From positions 18,002,232-18,066,231 of the forward strand of contig CM046299.1 in assembly GCA_025267735.1 (NCBI GenBank): a stretch of 64,000 nt of DNA, in the 5' to 3' direction. The stretch's first letter is position 1; each line of letters opens with the position of its first letter. The stretch comes from Mactra quadrangularis (lineage: Eukaryota; Mollusca; Bivalvia; Venerida; Mactridae). Below, piece after piece: positions 23,620-37,800 of this stretch. A model generated the notes under the pieces. That model searched no databases. It had not been told where the DNA came from and saw only the letters and a list, made by a program, of their open reading frames with translations. Position numbers and translations under genes: made by a program.

Positions 23620-26379
23620 TCTGAATTATTTCTAGTAAAGTAAAAGAACCATTCACATAATAGTATTTCAAGTCATTATAAACATGGGTTAAAATAAGAC
23701 AATGTTTGATGGAAAATGGCACAGCTTTCTTGATGTATATATGAATGAAAATGGGCAAACAAAGCAAGTATGATAAATTATTATATATCTAGTGAGATTC
23801 TGTTTAGAACATATATCAAAGGAATAAAAATCGTTTAAGAATTTTGTAGACTATGAGTTTTAAACCAAAAATATGGTCAAATGAAATGAATAAAAAATGT
23901 TAACAATATCAAATATGTAGACAAATCAATAGTGACTGCTACGTTTTATCAAAAAATCATCTGTATTATAGAGCATTGTTGATTAAATATAAGGAAACCA
24001 TTTAGTCCTTTATCTCTAGAATGAACAATGCTGTGGGTATGATTATTCCTGAAGTGAGATGGATGCAAAATAGCAAAAATGGAAAGCATGAAACATTTTT
24101 GAAATATATGAAACAAAATGAAACATTTTAATAATCAAACATGTAGTTAGCAAATACTCTACCCTGTTCTCTTATATCAAATCTGGACCTCCAAGGTTAA
24201 AAACGTTCCAATGGACTTGATACTCAAAACTCAGTATCGGCACAAACTGGTTTTTTTCAATAGTACTTAAGTTTTATACATTTTATAGAAGTACAAATGC
24301 AATGTACACATATAATACTACCTAATTAATTATCAATGTAAGGTAATTTTATTTGAATGTAACTACAAAATGTACTTCATTCTTATTGTTTAACTTTGAT
24401 ACTAAGAGACAAAAAATACACACATGTATCAGTTATATATATCGTAGACCAAGTGTCACAAAACTTCTCATATGGAGATTTTCTTAGTTTCAATTTATGA
24501 ACAGCAAGTAAGTTCCTATGAAAAACATAAACAAATCCAAAACACACTGAATCCAAGTCAACTGTGGACATACAAGAGTAGTGCCACCTATAACATTAAT
24601 AAAAATGTTGACATTGAAATTGGTATTTTATTTTCACTTCAGATCAATACCATTTTGAAAAGTTAAGTGAAACCAGACCTAGTACAAAAATTCAATTACC
24701 ACTCATTCACTATTGGCAATACAAATTGTTCAACATCAATGATGTCACTTGGCATCATCCAACATGTAGACATCCATGCCAAGGAGATCATGGCATTCCC
24801 TATACTAAAGGATACGGTTTGTAAATGAAACCTAGATTTGAGCATACAATGTCCATTGATATGTTAATTAACCTCAAACCATGGTAAATCTATTACCCTT
24901 ATATAATAAGCATTAAAACAATCAAATATAAATCAACAATACAAAAAGCTGAACTTGCAACAAAAAAATGAATAATAATACCCGCATAATTAAATGTGAT
25001 GATCAAAGCAATGGTAAACACAAATGAAAAGTGTAAAGATAACCAACAAATACTATGGACAGATCAAGTCATCTTGACAGTGAGAAAAAATAAATAAACA
25101 AACAAATACATACAAAAACATGGAATGGCAAATATACAAACCGAGAGTTGATCACAAGACCGTAATAAGTGCATTGCTTTAAATAGTGAGTTACTACAGT
25201 CTTGCGGGCAACCCACAAAACAAGTACGACAAAGCAGATCAATAATGGTATCAGATCTTTACATACTAACAACAATACTGATTCAGGCCACGACAAGAAA
25301 GTCCAAGAATTTTAAACTGACAAAAGCACATGTTAATAATCCCTCAGGGAAGATCTGGCATAGCCAATGTGTAACTGTGTTGCTTCTTTTAATTTAGTCT
25401 TTATTACAAATACATAATAATAATGTATCCTCATTGACTCTTGAATCTTTCCAATATAATAAATTATAGTGGTAGAAAAACTTGCCTTTATTTTCAATGT
25501 AAGAAAATCTCACTCAAAATATATCTTATTAACCTCAGTTCTGATATTGCGCAATAACTGTAGCATAGGAAATGAAAAGGAATGACCATTACAGAATATG
25601 AAATAAATAAAAACACACCTACATGGTACAAAAGCTATGAAGAACCTAAATTACTGGCAAATATCAACACATTAGTTATTAATAACACAAAGCTAATAAA
25701 TAAAAAAAACACAAGTATTATGCAAATATACCTCAATACATGTAACTGTAAACTAATAAAAGCCATGGCTAAAATTATGATCAAATGTAAGATCTATCAA
25801 GCTCTAAGCAGACAATCTATCATCTTACCATAGCTCCAAGTCATAAGAGCATAAGTGCTAAGACCTCTGCTACATAATGAAATTAAATGGAAGGAAATTA
25901 TATTATCCTATAATGTATAAATTGTGAAATAACTAATAAAACCCTGTATATACCAACATACTGTTGATTCTAAAAAACCTTTTAGGAATGTAGTATTTGA
26001 TACTGATAACTTATTCAAGGAATGTTAACAATAAATGTGTTCATTAAGAATAAAAACATACAACAAAGTCAAGTTTGTCTTATCCCTAAACATAATACTG
26101 ATAAAAATTATATGATTGATCTATTTGGCATTTTGCTTTTTACATATTCTTATATGGTCAATTTTTATTATCTCAAATTTGTCAGGATCGTAGAAAAACA
26201 ATCAAAATAATAAACAATCGACGTAAGTGTAATCAATATAATGCGAATTAACTGTATTTTGCTTTCCTACTATGTAGACTTAGAGTCTGTTTATATATAT
26301 GATAATATTGTATGTTTGATACAAAATACACAATTTTAGTTAAGGACCGAAAAATCAATGAAGTTTCACTACTGATATA

Positions 26380-26633
26380 GTGCGTAAAAATTGATCCCGA
26401 CCTGACCTTTCACATTTACATCTAATAATTATCTACACATATCCCGACTAAGTCAGTACCATGCCTATTCTATACTAAGGCAGAGATCGTAAAATTATAG
26501 AAGTGTGTTTGTGTGTTAAGTTTTAACTCATAATCCTCATGGTGAATGTGTAATCGAGCATTAATACTAAATTCCTATTAAATGTAATGAATATTCTTGC
26601 ATAAAGGTCAGGTCGGGGTCAATATTTACGCAC
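26380..26633. mobile_element. MITE with TIR GTGCGTAAAAATTGA
   Basis: The left end GTGCGTAAAAATTGATCCCG continues ACCTGACCTTT; the right end is its complement with two mismatches (AAAGGTCAGGTCGGGGTCAA then TATTTACGCAC). The arms are 31 bp. No transposase is present. Confidence 0.65.
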
Positions 26634-28097
26634 AATACATATTTTAATAACACACTATTTTATGTTTGACATTATAGACTCTTTGTATTCAAAATTATTA
26701 TGCAAAATCGATTTTGTAAAAATGATCAGCTGTCACTGAATATAAGAAATAATTGGGTATTGGTCCAAGTATGAAAAGGTTTAAACCTCATATAAATGCC
26801 ACAGAAAATGTATGCTCTAATACTGAACAAACAAAAACCTCAAGATAATATATAAAATTGTGTAGGACAAAATGAAACTGAATACGAATGTTTCAATACA
26901 AACAATAATAAGGTACAATAGATATATAACTTGTACTTAATGTTTTAAAATCCATTTGATTATATTTAACAAATATTTTAAGTGAAGTCTATAGTGTAAT
27001 GTACATTGTAGATACAAAAAGCTAATGAATGAATGGTGAGATATGTTGACCAATATTGTGTCACATGACAAAAGATATCTTTATACAATTATAAACAAAT
27101 TCAAATCTATCAAGTAGCAACAAAACTAACAATATTTGTAGGTTTTTTTTAAAGAGAATGGCACAACAAAAATAATTAAGTTTTACAACACAAATTGCTC
27201 TTGAAACAAAATTGAAACATTAAGCATCCATAGGATGAATTCATAAGATGACAGAATCATATCCATAGTTTTCATTCATTTTGATTAAGAAACTTGGCAA
27301 TCTTATTTACAATAATCAGACAGTAAACCAGTGAAACCACAGGCGGCCGGCACCGTCTCTTGAACAACACCCTTTGGGAGAAGCTAAAGTAAGTTTCTGT
27401 TAAGAGGTCTTTACTCTGCAGAGGTTAAATTCAATTAAAATTAGCCTCAATAAAATATAAAAAAAATGTTAAAGTGCAGAGGAATTTTTTCTGTAGAAGG
27501 CTGCTCTACAGACGTTATACTGTACTACATTTCAGCATAGTACCATCTTTGCCTTATATATATTGTTACAATGAATCAATGAAAGTGATGTATAAGTATA
27601 ATAGTACATTCATTTGTTCTTAGGAAACATGTAAATGTATATTTCTACATTACAGTAGGAGCTAGTAAGACAAACTAAAAGCACAATTACAATTGGTACA
27701 AAGCTTAAATATTATCAAATTGTTGAAGAGAGGTATCTCCTATACAATAAACATAGCACAAGTCTTTAATGAATCATAGAGGTCAGTGGACCGAACAAAT
27801 CTCTCTGAATTCAAATTCCACCATTTTGATGCACATAGCTTGAACATTCCAGCATTTGGTTATTCCAATCCATCTGAAGCAAGTAACCATGCAATGGTCC
27901 ATCTTCCTCAACAATGTTATAGAACTTGAAGTATAAGGTTTTGTTTGAAGCTAACAACCTCTGTGTTTGTTCGAACTTAACAATGCTTGAAGTGCCTCAA
28001 AATGCTAGAGAGCTTGAGATATGAGAATCCCCTGTGCATGACACCTCTCACTAGTGAGGTATATATTGTGGTTGTGTATGTGTCAACATCCTATAGT

Positions 28098-31000
28098 TTA
28101 TAGTTGTTCAGTATCTTTCTCTATCCAAGCAACAATCTTACCCTCCCAACCAGGTATTATACTTTCTTCATTTGATATCTGTAACACAACAACAACAAAA
28201 TGAATCATAACTTCTATACATACAGCTAAATCTACAAAGGCTAGCTAGAAAGGATTTAAAGCTACTTGCTAAATTCAGTAAATTTAAAAAAAATACACTG
28301 GACACAAATAAGCTGAACCTGTTGTGCAGTACTTTAAATAGTTATGTACTTAAAGACTTTTTTACATTTCTCCACACTATAAACAATTTGCTAGTTTCAA
28401 TATGCTCACTAAAACTGTAAAATACAGGAAAGTTCATGTATAAAGACCACTTTCATTATTACAAAATCATGTGTTTTTTGGTGATTTTTAAGTTAAAAAA
28501 TGTTTAATTTGTTCAAATTAATATCATCTATATAATAAACTGTATCAACATTGAGCCCAGAATCAAAGCATTCTCAATTGCTCATAGAGTGAGGGTGCTT
28601 AAAACTCAATAATATGGGACTCGTGTCACAGCATTTTTGAAAAAGAGTTATATAAATGGTTTGGTTTCGACTTCTACAATCAAACAATTTAATCACTCAC
28701 AAATAAATGAATACATTACCTCTTCTTTGACAGTACCAAATTCTGGATCTAGTGCTTTAAAATGATATCTATAAGGACCTTGTCTATCAAAAGCACTTTT
28801 AAAATCACGTAAGGTAATCTCACCAAGCCTGAAATAAAGATATATGCCATGATTTTCCAAAAGTTAGATTTGATCAAAAGACAGTACATTGCGCTTATAA
28901 AATCAAAATTTTTAGTATACTAATTTATTTTGGCTCAATTGTGAAACAAGTTCTTACAACTTAGATTCATCCTTTTAGAGTCCGATTCCTGGTCTCCCAG
29001 TACTGAGGATAAAATTTCTTGCTTAAGGAAATAATAGGGTAGGTTTTGGATGGAATTCAAACCAATGCGGAGCTGGCTATCCAATGATTACCAGTCCAAC
29101 GACATAACTGTTTGACCACGCCCACTAAAAATCCTGACAAAAATGGTAAATGTTCAGATTAATGTATACATGTAACAACAATGTACCTCAATGTATTATT
29201 TTTGTTATGATGGTTGGTTGGTGCTTTAGAAAACTCTTTTAAAAATATTTATGTCAAATAAATCAACCTATCCAATGTCCCTGAAGAGGTGTAGATCTCT
29301 AGATCTAAGCTTTTTACCATTACACAAAGCAAATCTTTGCCCTTTATGTACAGTTGTAGGAGGGAGAATGGCCTCAAAAACTACAGATATCGGAACGTGC
29401 AAGTTGTCACACGGTACGGACGGTACACGCACGTTATACGAACACGGATTGCACGTTTCACGATACACGAACACGTTAGATAGCTTGATTTGCGGTAAAA
29501 TACACGATTCCGAGTCTCGATACACGTTTAACACGATTGTTCGAAATCCTCGGCTTTTTTCGCCCAGAGAAAAACGTTCAAACGACGACACGTTAAACGA
29601 TTAATGCGTCTCAAATGTAGATTGAAAACAAAAAATATTCTTCTGTTTCGTCGTACATATGTAACTAAACAATATATGTTTTGTTAAATTTATTGAAAAT
29701 CGAGTTTACCTGCTCAATTTCTTAAAAACAAAATGTTACAAGTTGGTTTAAATCGAATTTAAATTCACGCACACGATTGTCAACTTCGAAATCACACGAT
29801 AGATTAAGAAATAAAAATTTAAATATGTTACATTGGTTCATTACACAGTTAAGCGTAATTGTAAAATATAATATATAATTGTATCAATAAATTTATTGAA
29901 TATCGACATTTTAAGTAGAAATTAAGGTACACGATAGGCGGGCAGTCAATACACGATAGACAAAAAAGAACACGATTGATAATATTTTGTATAAAAATTA
30001 AATTAGTACACGGTGTACAACAAAAATACAAACTGTATAATAAAGAATATTATTACTGTCAAAATAATTTAATGTCATTCTTAGTAAGTTTGTTTTAATC
30101 GAATTAAAAACCACGCAAAGCCGATCAACTCACACGATTGATAAAAATACACGATTTAAGTTTTTTTCCTTTGTTTTCTTCAAGTCATTCATTGAGAAAA
30201 GATGTCATAATTGTATGTGTAAATGTTTCAAACGTTAAACACAGTCTTAGCTTGATTGTAAAAATATAAGCAAGTCATATAGTATAGATTATTTTATTGA
30301 ATATCGACATTTTTAGTAGAAATTAAGGTACACGATAGGCGAGCAGTCATTACACGATAGACAAAGAAGAACACGATTGATATTTTTTTATCAAACAAAT
30401 TATGTAAGTACTTTATGTATAACAAAAATACAAACTGCAGAATAAAGAATAACATTACTGTCAAAAATTGTTTATGTCATTCTTTGTAAGTTGGCTTTAT
30501 TCAGATTTAAAACCACACACACGATAGCCGGCGAAACCCACGCGATAGAAAAAGAAATACACGTTTCAAGTTTTTTCTCTGTTTTATAATCAAGCCATTC
30601 ATGGTGAAAAATACTTTGAATTAGTATATGTTTTCAAAACACAGTCTACGAGTGATTAAAAAAATATAAGCATGTCATATTGTATAATGATCGCCTTTTT
30701 AGTAGTATGTATACTAGATATAAACGTTTACATGCAGTGCTTGCGTGAAGACGCGGTATTAAGACAGTACACACACCTCGTGTTAACTTAATATTTTATG
30801 CCGACTACAAAATCGATATTTAAATAACAAGTTTTACATATAAATACGCGAATATGAGTGAATAATACGAACAAACTGTAAAAACTAAATTATTTAATTT
30901 ACTTTAAGAATTAAAACAATGATGACTTTTTTAATCAAATAGAGTCGTGATAAACGAGTTCTTGACCAAGTGAGATGTCAATTATAACAGTTTGTTTACT

Positions 31001-31849
31001 AAACGCTTTAGCCACTGACAAACAAAGAAAATGTTTGATGATTAAGATAAATGAAAGCATGTGTTTACATTTTAAATATAATAATATTATAACGATTATT
31101 TTAATTTAGTAACAACATTTCGGTTGGGCCGTAATTTAATTGACCGTAGATTGGTCCGGTATGAGCCGCAGTTTATCGACGTACGGCATTTTAAACAGGA
31201 ATTTCCGGTTTGAACATAGTCAACATTTATTCTAAACTCAACTTAATGAATCGCGGTTTTTCTTTTTGTTTACGGATGATGATTTGTCGACAATGCATAA
31301 GTATTTAATACATATATACGTATGGATTTGTCAATATCTCGGGCACACGATACACGATAATAAAACGCAAAATCACAATATCTCGGACCGATTTTTACCG
31401 TGTATTAACACGATGAGGGGTCTACACGTTACACGATTGAAATACACGGTGAATTATACACGCACACGGTATGAATGATACACGCACGATACACGCACGA
31501 TACACGCACGATACACGCAAATTTCGGAAACTTGCACGATCCGAGATCTGTAAATCATATGAAACCAGGCTGTACATATAAAATTTTCAATGTAACAAAA
31601 CATGACTGTTTTACCACAAATAAAAACCAATAAATTCGATATCTATGTGTAATCAATAAAGTCATAATGAAGATGACTTGACAAATAAGTAAACAAAATT
31701 AGATAAATATATATAAAACAGTATCTAACTATCTTACCTTCTATTAATTGTTAGCATGGAAGGTGTGGTAGAACTATCAGTAAAATATAATACTTTTGTA
31801 CAATTCTGATTGCCTGCAGGTGGACTGTCTAATTTTCTTGGATTAAAAC
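28098..31849 (-). CDS. DIXDC1: Dixin DIX domain exons and stop codon
   Basis: Exons 31849-31738, 28828-28720 and 28178-28098 encode the DIX domain: CTKVLYFTD, then [14 protein letters not shown] and [18 protein letters not shown], then [15 protein letters not shown] before TAA at 28098-28100. These are the conserved beta strands and helix of the head-to-tail polymerising fold shared by Dishevelled, Axin and dixin. The domain is complete. Confidence 0.96.
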
Positions 31850-34800
31850 CTAAAATAGTGAGTTAATACCAAAACATGTCATAAATAGGTAGAAGTTATA
31901 TGATAAATAGTCATTAAGATATTAAATATCTTTACAAAGTTTGCAAAATTTAAAAATAAATAAAGTTTTAGTTGCAATAGTAAAATATTAAAAATACTTA
32001 TAAGTGGTTATACTAGACAACTGAACACTACTTATCTTGATCCAATTTTGAAAAGGCGAAAAAAACTAAATCTAGACTGAGGCTCATAAAATTTAGTCAC
32101 AAAAATGTATTGATTTCCCTGATTTCAAATATTCTAATCTAAAGATATAATTCATTACTGTCATGATGTCAATAAAGCTAAAAATGCAGTAACTATTGAG
32201 ATATGAACAAATCATTAGCCAGCCTGGGTATATAAGATAAGTAACCTTCACTAGCTCAATAAATTTTCACTAGTCTCTGACTTCAGGATATTTTCACTAG
32301 CTCAAATCAATTTTAAATAGCCTCTGACTTCAGGATATTTTCACTAGCTCAAATCAATTTTCACTAGTCTCTGAATTCAGGATATTTTCACTAGCTCTAA
32401 TCAATTTTCACTAGTCCCTGACTTCAGGATATTTTCACTAGCTCAAATCAATTTTCACTAGTCTCTGAATTCAGGATATTTTCACTAGCTCAAATCAATT
32501 TTCTCTAGTCTCTGAATTCAGGATATTTTCACTAGCTCAATCAATTTTCACTAGTCCCTGAATTCAGAATATTTTCACTAGCTCAAATCAATTTTCACTA
32601 GTCCCTGACTTCAGGATATTTTCACTAGCTCAAATCAATTTTCACTAGTCCCTGACTTCAGGATATTTTCACTAGCTCAAATCAATTTTCACTAGTGCCT
32701 GACTACAGGATATTTTCACTTGCTCAATCAATTTTCACTAGTCCCTGACTTCAGGATATTTTCACTAGCTCAATCAATTTTCACTAGTCCCTGACTTCAG
32801 GATATTTTCACTAGCTCAAATCAATTTTCACTAGTCCCCGACTTCAGGCTATTTTCACTAGCTCAATCAATTTTCACTAGTCTCTGACTTCAGGATATTT
32901 TCACTAGCTCAAATCAATTTTCACTAGTCTCTGACTTCAGGATATTTTCACTAGCTCAAATCAATTTTCACTAGTCTCTGACTTCAGGATATTTTCACTA
33001 GCTCAAATCAATTTTCACTAGTCTCTGAATTCAGGATATTTTCACAAGCTCAAATCAATTTTCACTAGTCTCTGACTTCAGGATATTTTCACTAGCTCAA
33101 ATCAATTTTCACTAGTGCCTGACTTCAGGATATTGTGTTAAGGCTATGGCAGATTCTATAGCAAATATATTATCTGTCAGCCAACTACATGTATAACAGT
33201 ATTTAAAATCAAACAATGTTACTCAAACATGCAGTAAACTAACATTGTGAAACCAATGTGACAATGTGACTAACACAACACACTATAAATTGTGATACAG
33301 TGGACATTATACCAAACAATAGTCTAACAAAATATATGAAATACTTTCATTTCATTATAAACCATGTACACATACAATCTCATACCCTAGCAAGTGGTTG
33401 ACAACTGCCCAACTTGATACATGAAAAGACCAAACACTACAAAGGTATAAGCTCCGGGATCTGAACCACTGTCCCTGGATTTGTTGTTAGACTTGCTAGT
33501 GACTGAATTTTGTGAAACCATTGCCAATATTAGTATTACAATATTATTTTTTTTGTACAAATCTATATCTGACAAATTATGAATAGATAAATATAATCAG
33601 TTTAAACTAGGTTAATTTTCATTTTATCAATTAACACTGACATGAGATATGAAATAAATTTTTCAAATAATTACTGAGAAAGTAACATACCTGACCTAAT
33701 CACTACATGTGAATATTAGTTTGTTTTTTTCTAAATCTTATTTAATAATTTTTGCACAAGCCTCTTAGCAAACCATTATAAAAATTAAGTTTCTTATAAA
33801 GATTCAATTTTTCGAAATATAGGTCCTTTAAAGAGAATATTTTCAAATTAAAGAGCAAACAGTGATCTTTTTACATCTAAAATTTGGTTTGAAAATAGCA
33901 GGAAACAAATTTCAGAAAAAACTCAATGAACACAGGACATGTTTATTAATACTTGGTTCAAATTAAGCATTTGGGACACAAAAAATCATCAAAAATTGCA
34001 TAATTTTATAGTAAAATTTTACTATAGCCTACATAGAACAAACACTATATTATGACGTCAGATATAGATATATACAGATAATAAAGTGAAAGGTACAAGG
34101 TATACAAACCGTGATAATCACACTCACTTGATTGCTTACTACCTGGTATAGCTGTGATAGGTGATCGTCTAACATCACCTGTACCATCAAAGTTTAACTT
34201 TCTAGATACAGTACTATCATAAACTCCCTGTGAATACAACATAACATCTTTTATCTATATTTTTTTCATCATCTTGACCACATGGGTCAATGACCTTCCA
34301 GTTTAAAGTTAAATAAACTTGTAATCTTTACTGTAGCTTGGCCACAAAATATAGTATAGCATATTTTTTAATAAGCTATAAATAGACTACTTATATCATT
34401 AGCATCTGATAATGAATAATTAAAAAACAGGACAGACAACACAACTCTTTTACGATATTGCATAATTAAAGGGCCATAACTCTGACATTGTAAGTTACAT
34501 TGGTCTGGATTCTGGCCAAGTTAGTGAACACTTTGCATTTAGGACAATAAAATGAAGAGAACATGTAATATTTCAATAAGGTAGTTGAAACAGTTTCTAC
34601 TACAGACATGCAGTGCCTAATCCACACTACTGCCTGCCATCATAAAGTAAACTGGCAAAATGTGCTACACATCATTAAATAAACTGATAGACACTTGGCT
34701 GAGGATGTTGGTTTAGAATTTCACACTGTATCTTTTAACATGTTAGTATAAACACACTGTACTAACCATGTGACCAGTATTTGAAGATGTCTGATTAGTA

Positions 34801-37800
34801 TTTGGTATTTTTTCAATTAGTGTTGATATTCCCTGTTCTATTGTATCTAAGGTATGTTGTTGTGGGTCTGTATTTAAGAAATATTGTCTCAGACTGGTTA
34901 CTGATTCTTTTAAAACACCTAACTCATCTGCACCAGTCTACAAAGATAAAAAAAGTTACATAAATCATACATACATCTACACTTGGACCAAAGCCTAGCA
35001 ATACTTCCAAGTTTCATTTCAACAATTAAGTTTCATTTTATTTGGTTGAATTTAATACCGTAGCAACATATTGTAAAGTCATATTACTGAAGTCAGTTAA
35101 CCTACTCACCATTCCTGGAGCTAAATCTCTGAATTTAGCTGTTAACCAGTTTCTGATGCATACTTCCTTCAGTGACTGACAACTGCCCTATATGATTTAG
35201 AATCAGTGGTAGGAGGGAGAATAGCCATAAAAATTATATCATGACCAAACTCCAAAAAGTATGCCAGCCCAGAAATCGAACCAACAACCCTGCAATCAGA
35301 GGACTTATGTGCTACTAACTGAGCTAATCGGGTGACACGTTATCATTCAATCATTGATTTAAATTAGAATCTAGAATAAAGGTCATGTAATTCAACAAAA
35401 CTTAAAAGTTTCAAGTAAGTGGCAAGTTACAGGAAAAGTGTCAATCAAGCATGCTATTTGAATATATGATACTGTGTTGTGAGCAGGAGTATCATGCAAA
35501 AGCAGTGCCCTCCAAATGACTATGGACAAAATCCTGCTTTACGGATAAACCAATTAACACTAATCAATGAAACAAAGTTACCTGAACAAATTCCCCAAAT
35601 CAACATTAATCTTTTCTTTTTCTTTTTTTTTAACGTCGCATTCAACACATATATAGGTCATATACAAGACGGTCAGCTCTTCCTACTATAGGTTTCCTGG
35701 ACACTTATCTATCACCAGAACTAACTTACCCTACCACGAGGCCGACAACTCATGTATAGGATATGACCTGCTGGGACCGGGTTTCGAACCCACGATCTCT
35801 GGATTCGAAGTCAGACATGCTAACCACTACGCCATGGCCGCGGCTAACAATCAGTTTATTGATATATGATTCAAACAATTATCCAAGAAAAAGCTTTAAT
35901 TTTTAATTATAGATTTAATTATACTTGATTTACTTGCAGTATGCATTTATCCTACAACATTTCATTTGTCCAAGATCTTTGAGGGCACTGTATAGATACA
36001 CAGAAAATGCAAAACAATACATTTATTTAATGGAATTTTTCCTATGTCCTTGTTGAGACAAAGTTCAATGTTGTGCAAATCAGACTTTAAAGTTAGTAAT
36101 CAATGACATCTCATTAATGCAAAAAAAGCATTTATTCTAAAATCTCTGAATGTTAACACAAACTATGACAATGTCATAAACCATCATTAATAATTTTATT
36201 CTTCTGCATCAACACAATTAGGGACTTTAGTCAGTTATTTTTCCCTGATAAAATCTGAAGCAATCAATTGGTAAGTAGGTCCTTACAGTTGGAATCCTCA
36301 GATTTTATCATTGAAGTCCTATGTAAGAATAACTAAATATTTCATCTAATATCTTTCTTGTTAATGAAGATATTAACAGAAGTGATGAAATTTAGATAGT
36401 TCATTACCCTAAAACACTTAGCTTGAATTTCAAACAATTTAAATTATTTTTAGAAAAAGTCATGTAAGATTAATTTTTGCAAATTGACATTGAAAAGTAA
36501 TGGTAAAACCCGAGTAATCCATCTAATTGGACCTACCAATTTGAAGAGTATACAAGGAGAAATAACTGACTAAAGTCCCTTATTACCAGCACGAGGACCC
36601 TTTGCCTTGGTAAACATGGGCATCCATGAAAAACAAGGTCGGAGTTTTCAAAGGCTGAGCTAAAAACATACAACCTCATTAATACTGATCCTTTAAACAG
36701 GGTTTTATGGAGATCAGATGTCAGGCGATCTAGCCGCATGCTGCTCACCCCAATTTGTTGGATGCCCAAAGAAGAAAAATAAAACTAGGATTTGATTATT
36801 TCATTGATTGAATAAAATACAATGTAGATAAAGTCTTACAGGTTGTGGACGTATCTGATCAGTTTTAGTATGTAATATTCTACCAGCCAATCTTGCCATC
36901 TGTTTATCTTGTGTAGCTACCCTAGCTTTTAATGTTGCCTATAGAATACAACATATATATTTATATGTATCATTAATGTCATAACAAATGACAAGTTTAA
37001 CAAATTATATTGTATGCAAATGAGAAAAATGAATCAGAGGATGTTACAATGTCACGAAATACATATGTCATGCTGTTCAAGGGACATAACTCTGAAGTTC
37101 CAAGTAGTGGATGATGAGCCGACCAAGTGTGGTGAAGAACAGGAAGATAATTGTTAGACTAAGGAACAGACGTACTTTGTACCATACACATACACTGCCC
37201 TCCAAAAGTTTCTTCACAGGATAATTAATGAAATTGTCACAATTTTTAAGTTCAAATTTTAAAAATTATTGTACTATTGTTTACTTTATTCATTATTCGT
37301 GTAATAGAAATGGAATTTTTATTGGTATATTTTAGTTTTTGAGTTGCAGCTAAAGTTATTTATCAGCCTCCGAATCTATGGTCAATGTATCTCAATGAAC
37401 CATTAACAAGTTTGAGATATTTTTGTGATTTCACATCCATAAGAGAAATGCATTGATAAGAAAAAGCACAATTGCAAATTATTTTACAATATACTGCTGT
37501 TACAACTTTTGAAACTCCGTGTAGTACAATGTAAACTGTGTGAAGAAACTTTTGGAGGGCAGTGTATATTATATCATGTAATTGTGGTCATCAGAACTCC
37601 ATGGGTGTTCATATATAACAAACTAATTTTGTGAAGATACATAACAAAGATAGGTGAATAGAATATAGACAAAACCAGATATCAATCATTCTACAATTTT
37701 AACATATTTGAAACCATGACAACAACAGCGATGAATGCTGTACTTACCCCTGTTTCATCAACAACTTTAAATCTATCATTTAATTCTTTAATTTGTAATT

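Larger units (their letters stand above)
13116..28097. other. Intergenic region between convergent genes, repeats only
   Basis: About 15 kb between the zinc-finger poly(A) signal and the dixin stop. I see no spliceable coding exon. Contents are the repeats listed separately plus AT-rich unique-looking DNA. Part of the low end near 27-28 kb is presumably dixin 3' UTR, since the terminal exon must extend past 28098. Confidence 0.6.

Noticed and set aside
22958..26210. Several 60-90 residue plus-strand frames
   Set aside because: They are low-complexity, AT-driven, and lack splice context or conserved motifs.
29251..29604. Open frames of 107-117 residues on both strands
   Set aside because: They straddle the left end of the ACACGAT transposon and flanking intron; openness comes from repeat sequence and no domain is seen.
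32247..33134. A CRISPR-like array
   Set aside because: The repeats are directly abutting units without spacers, in a eukaryotic intron; it is a minisatellite.
35270..35345. A functional tRNA (TTAGCTCAGTTAGTAG head)
   Set aside because: It is fused to a SINE body and the 3' acceptor half does not complement the 5' end.
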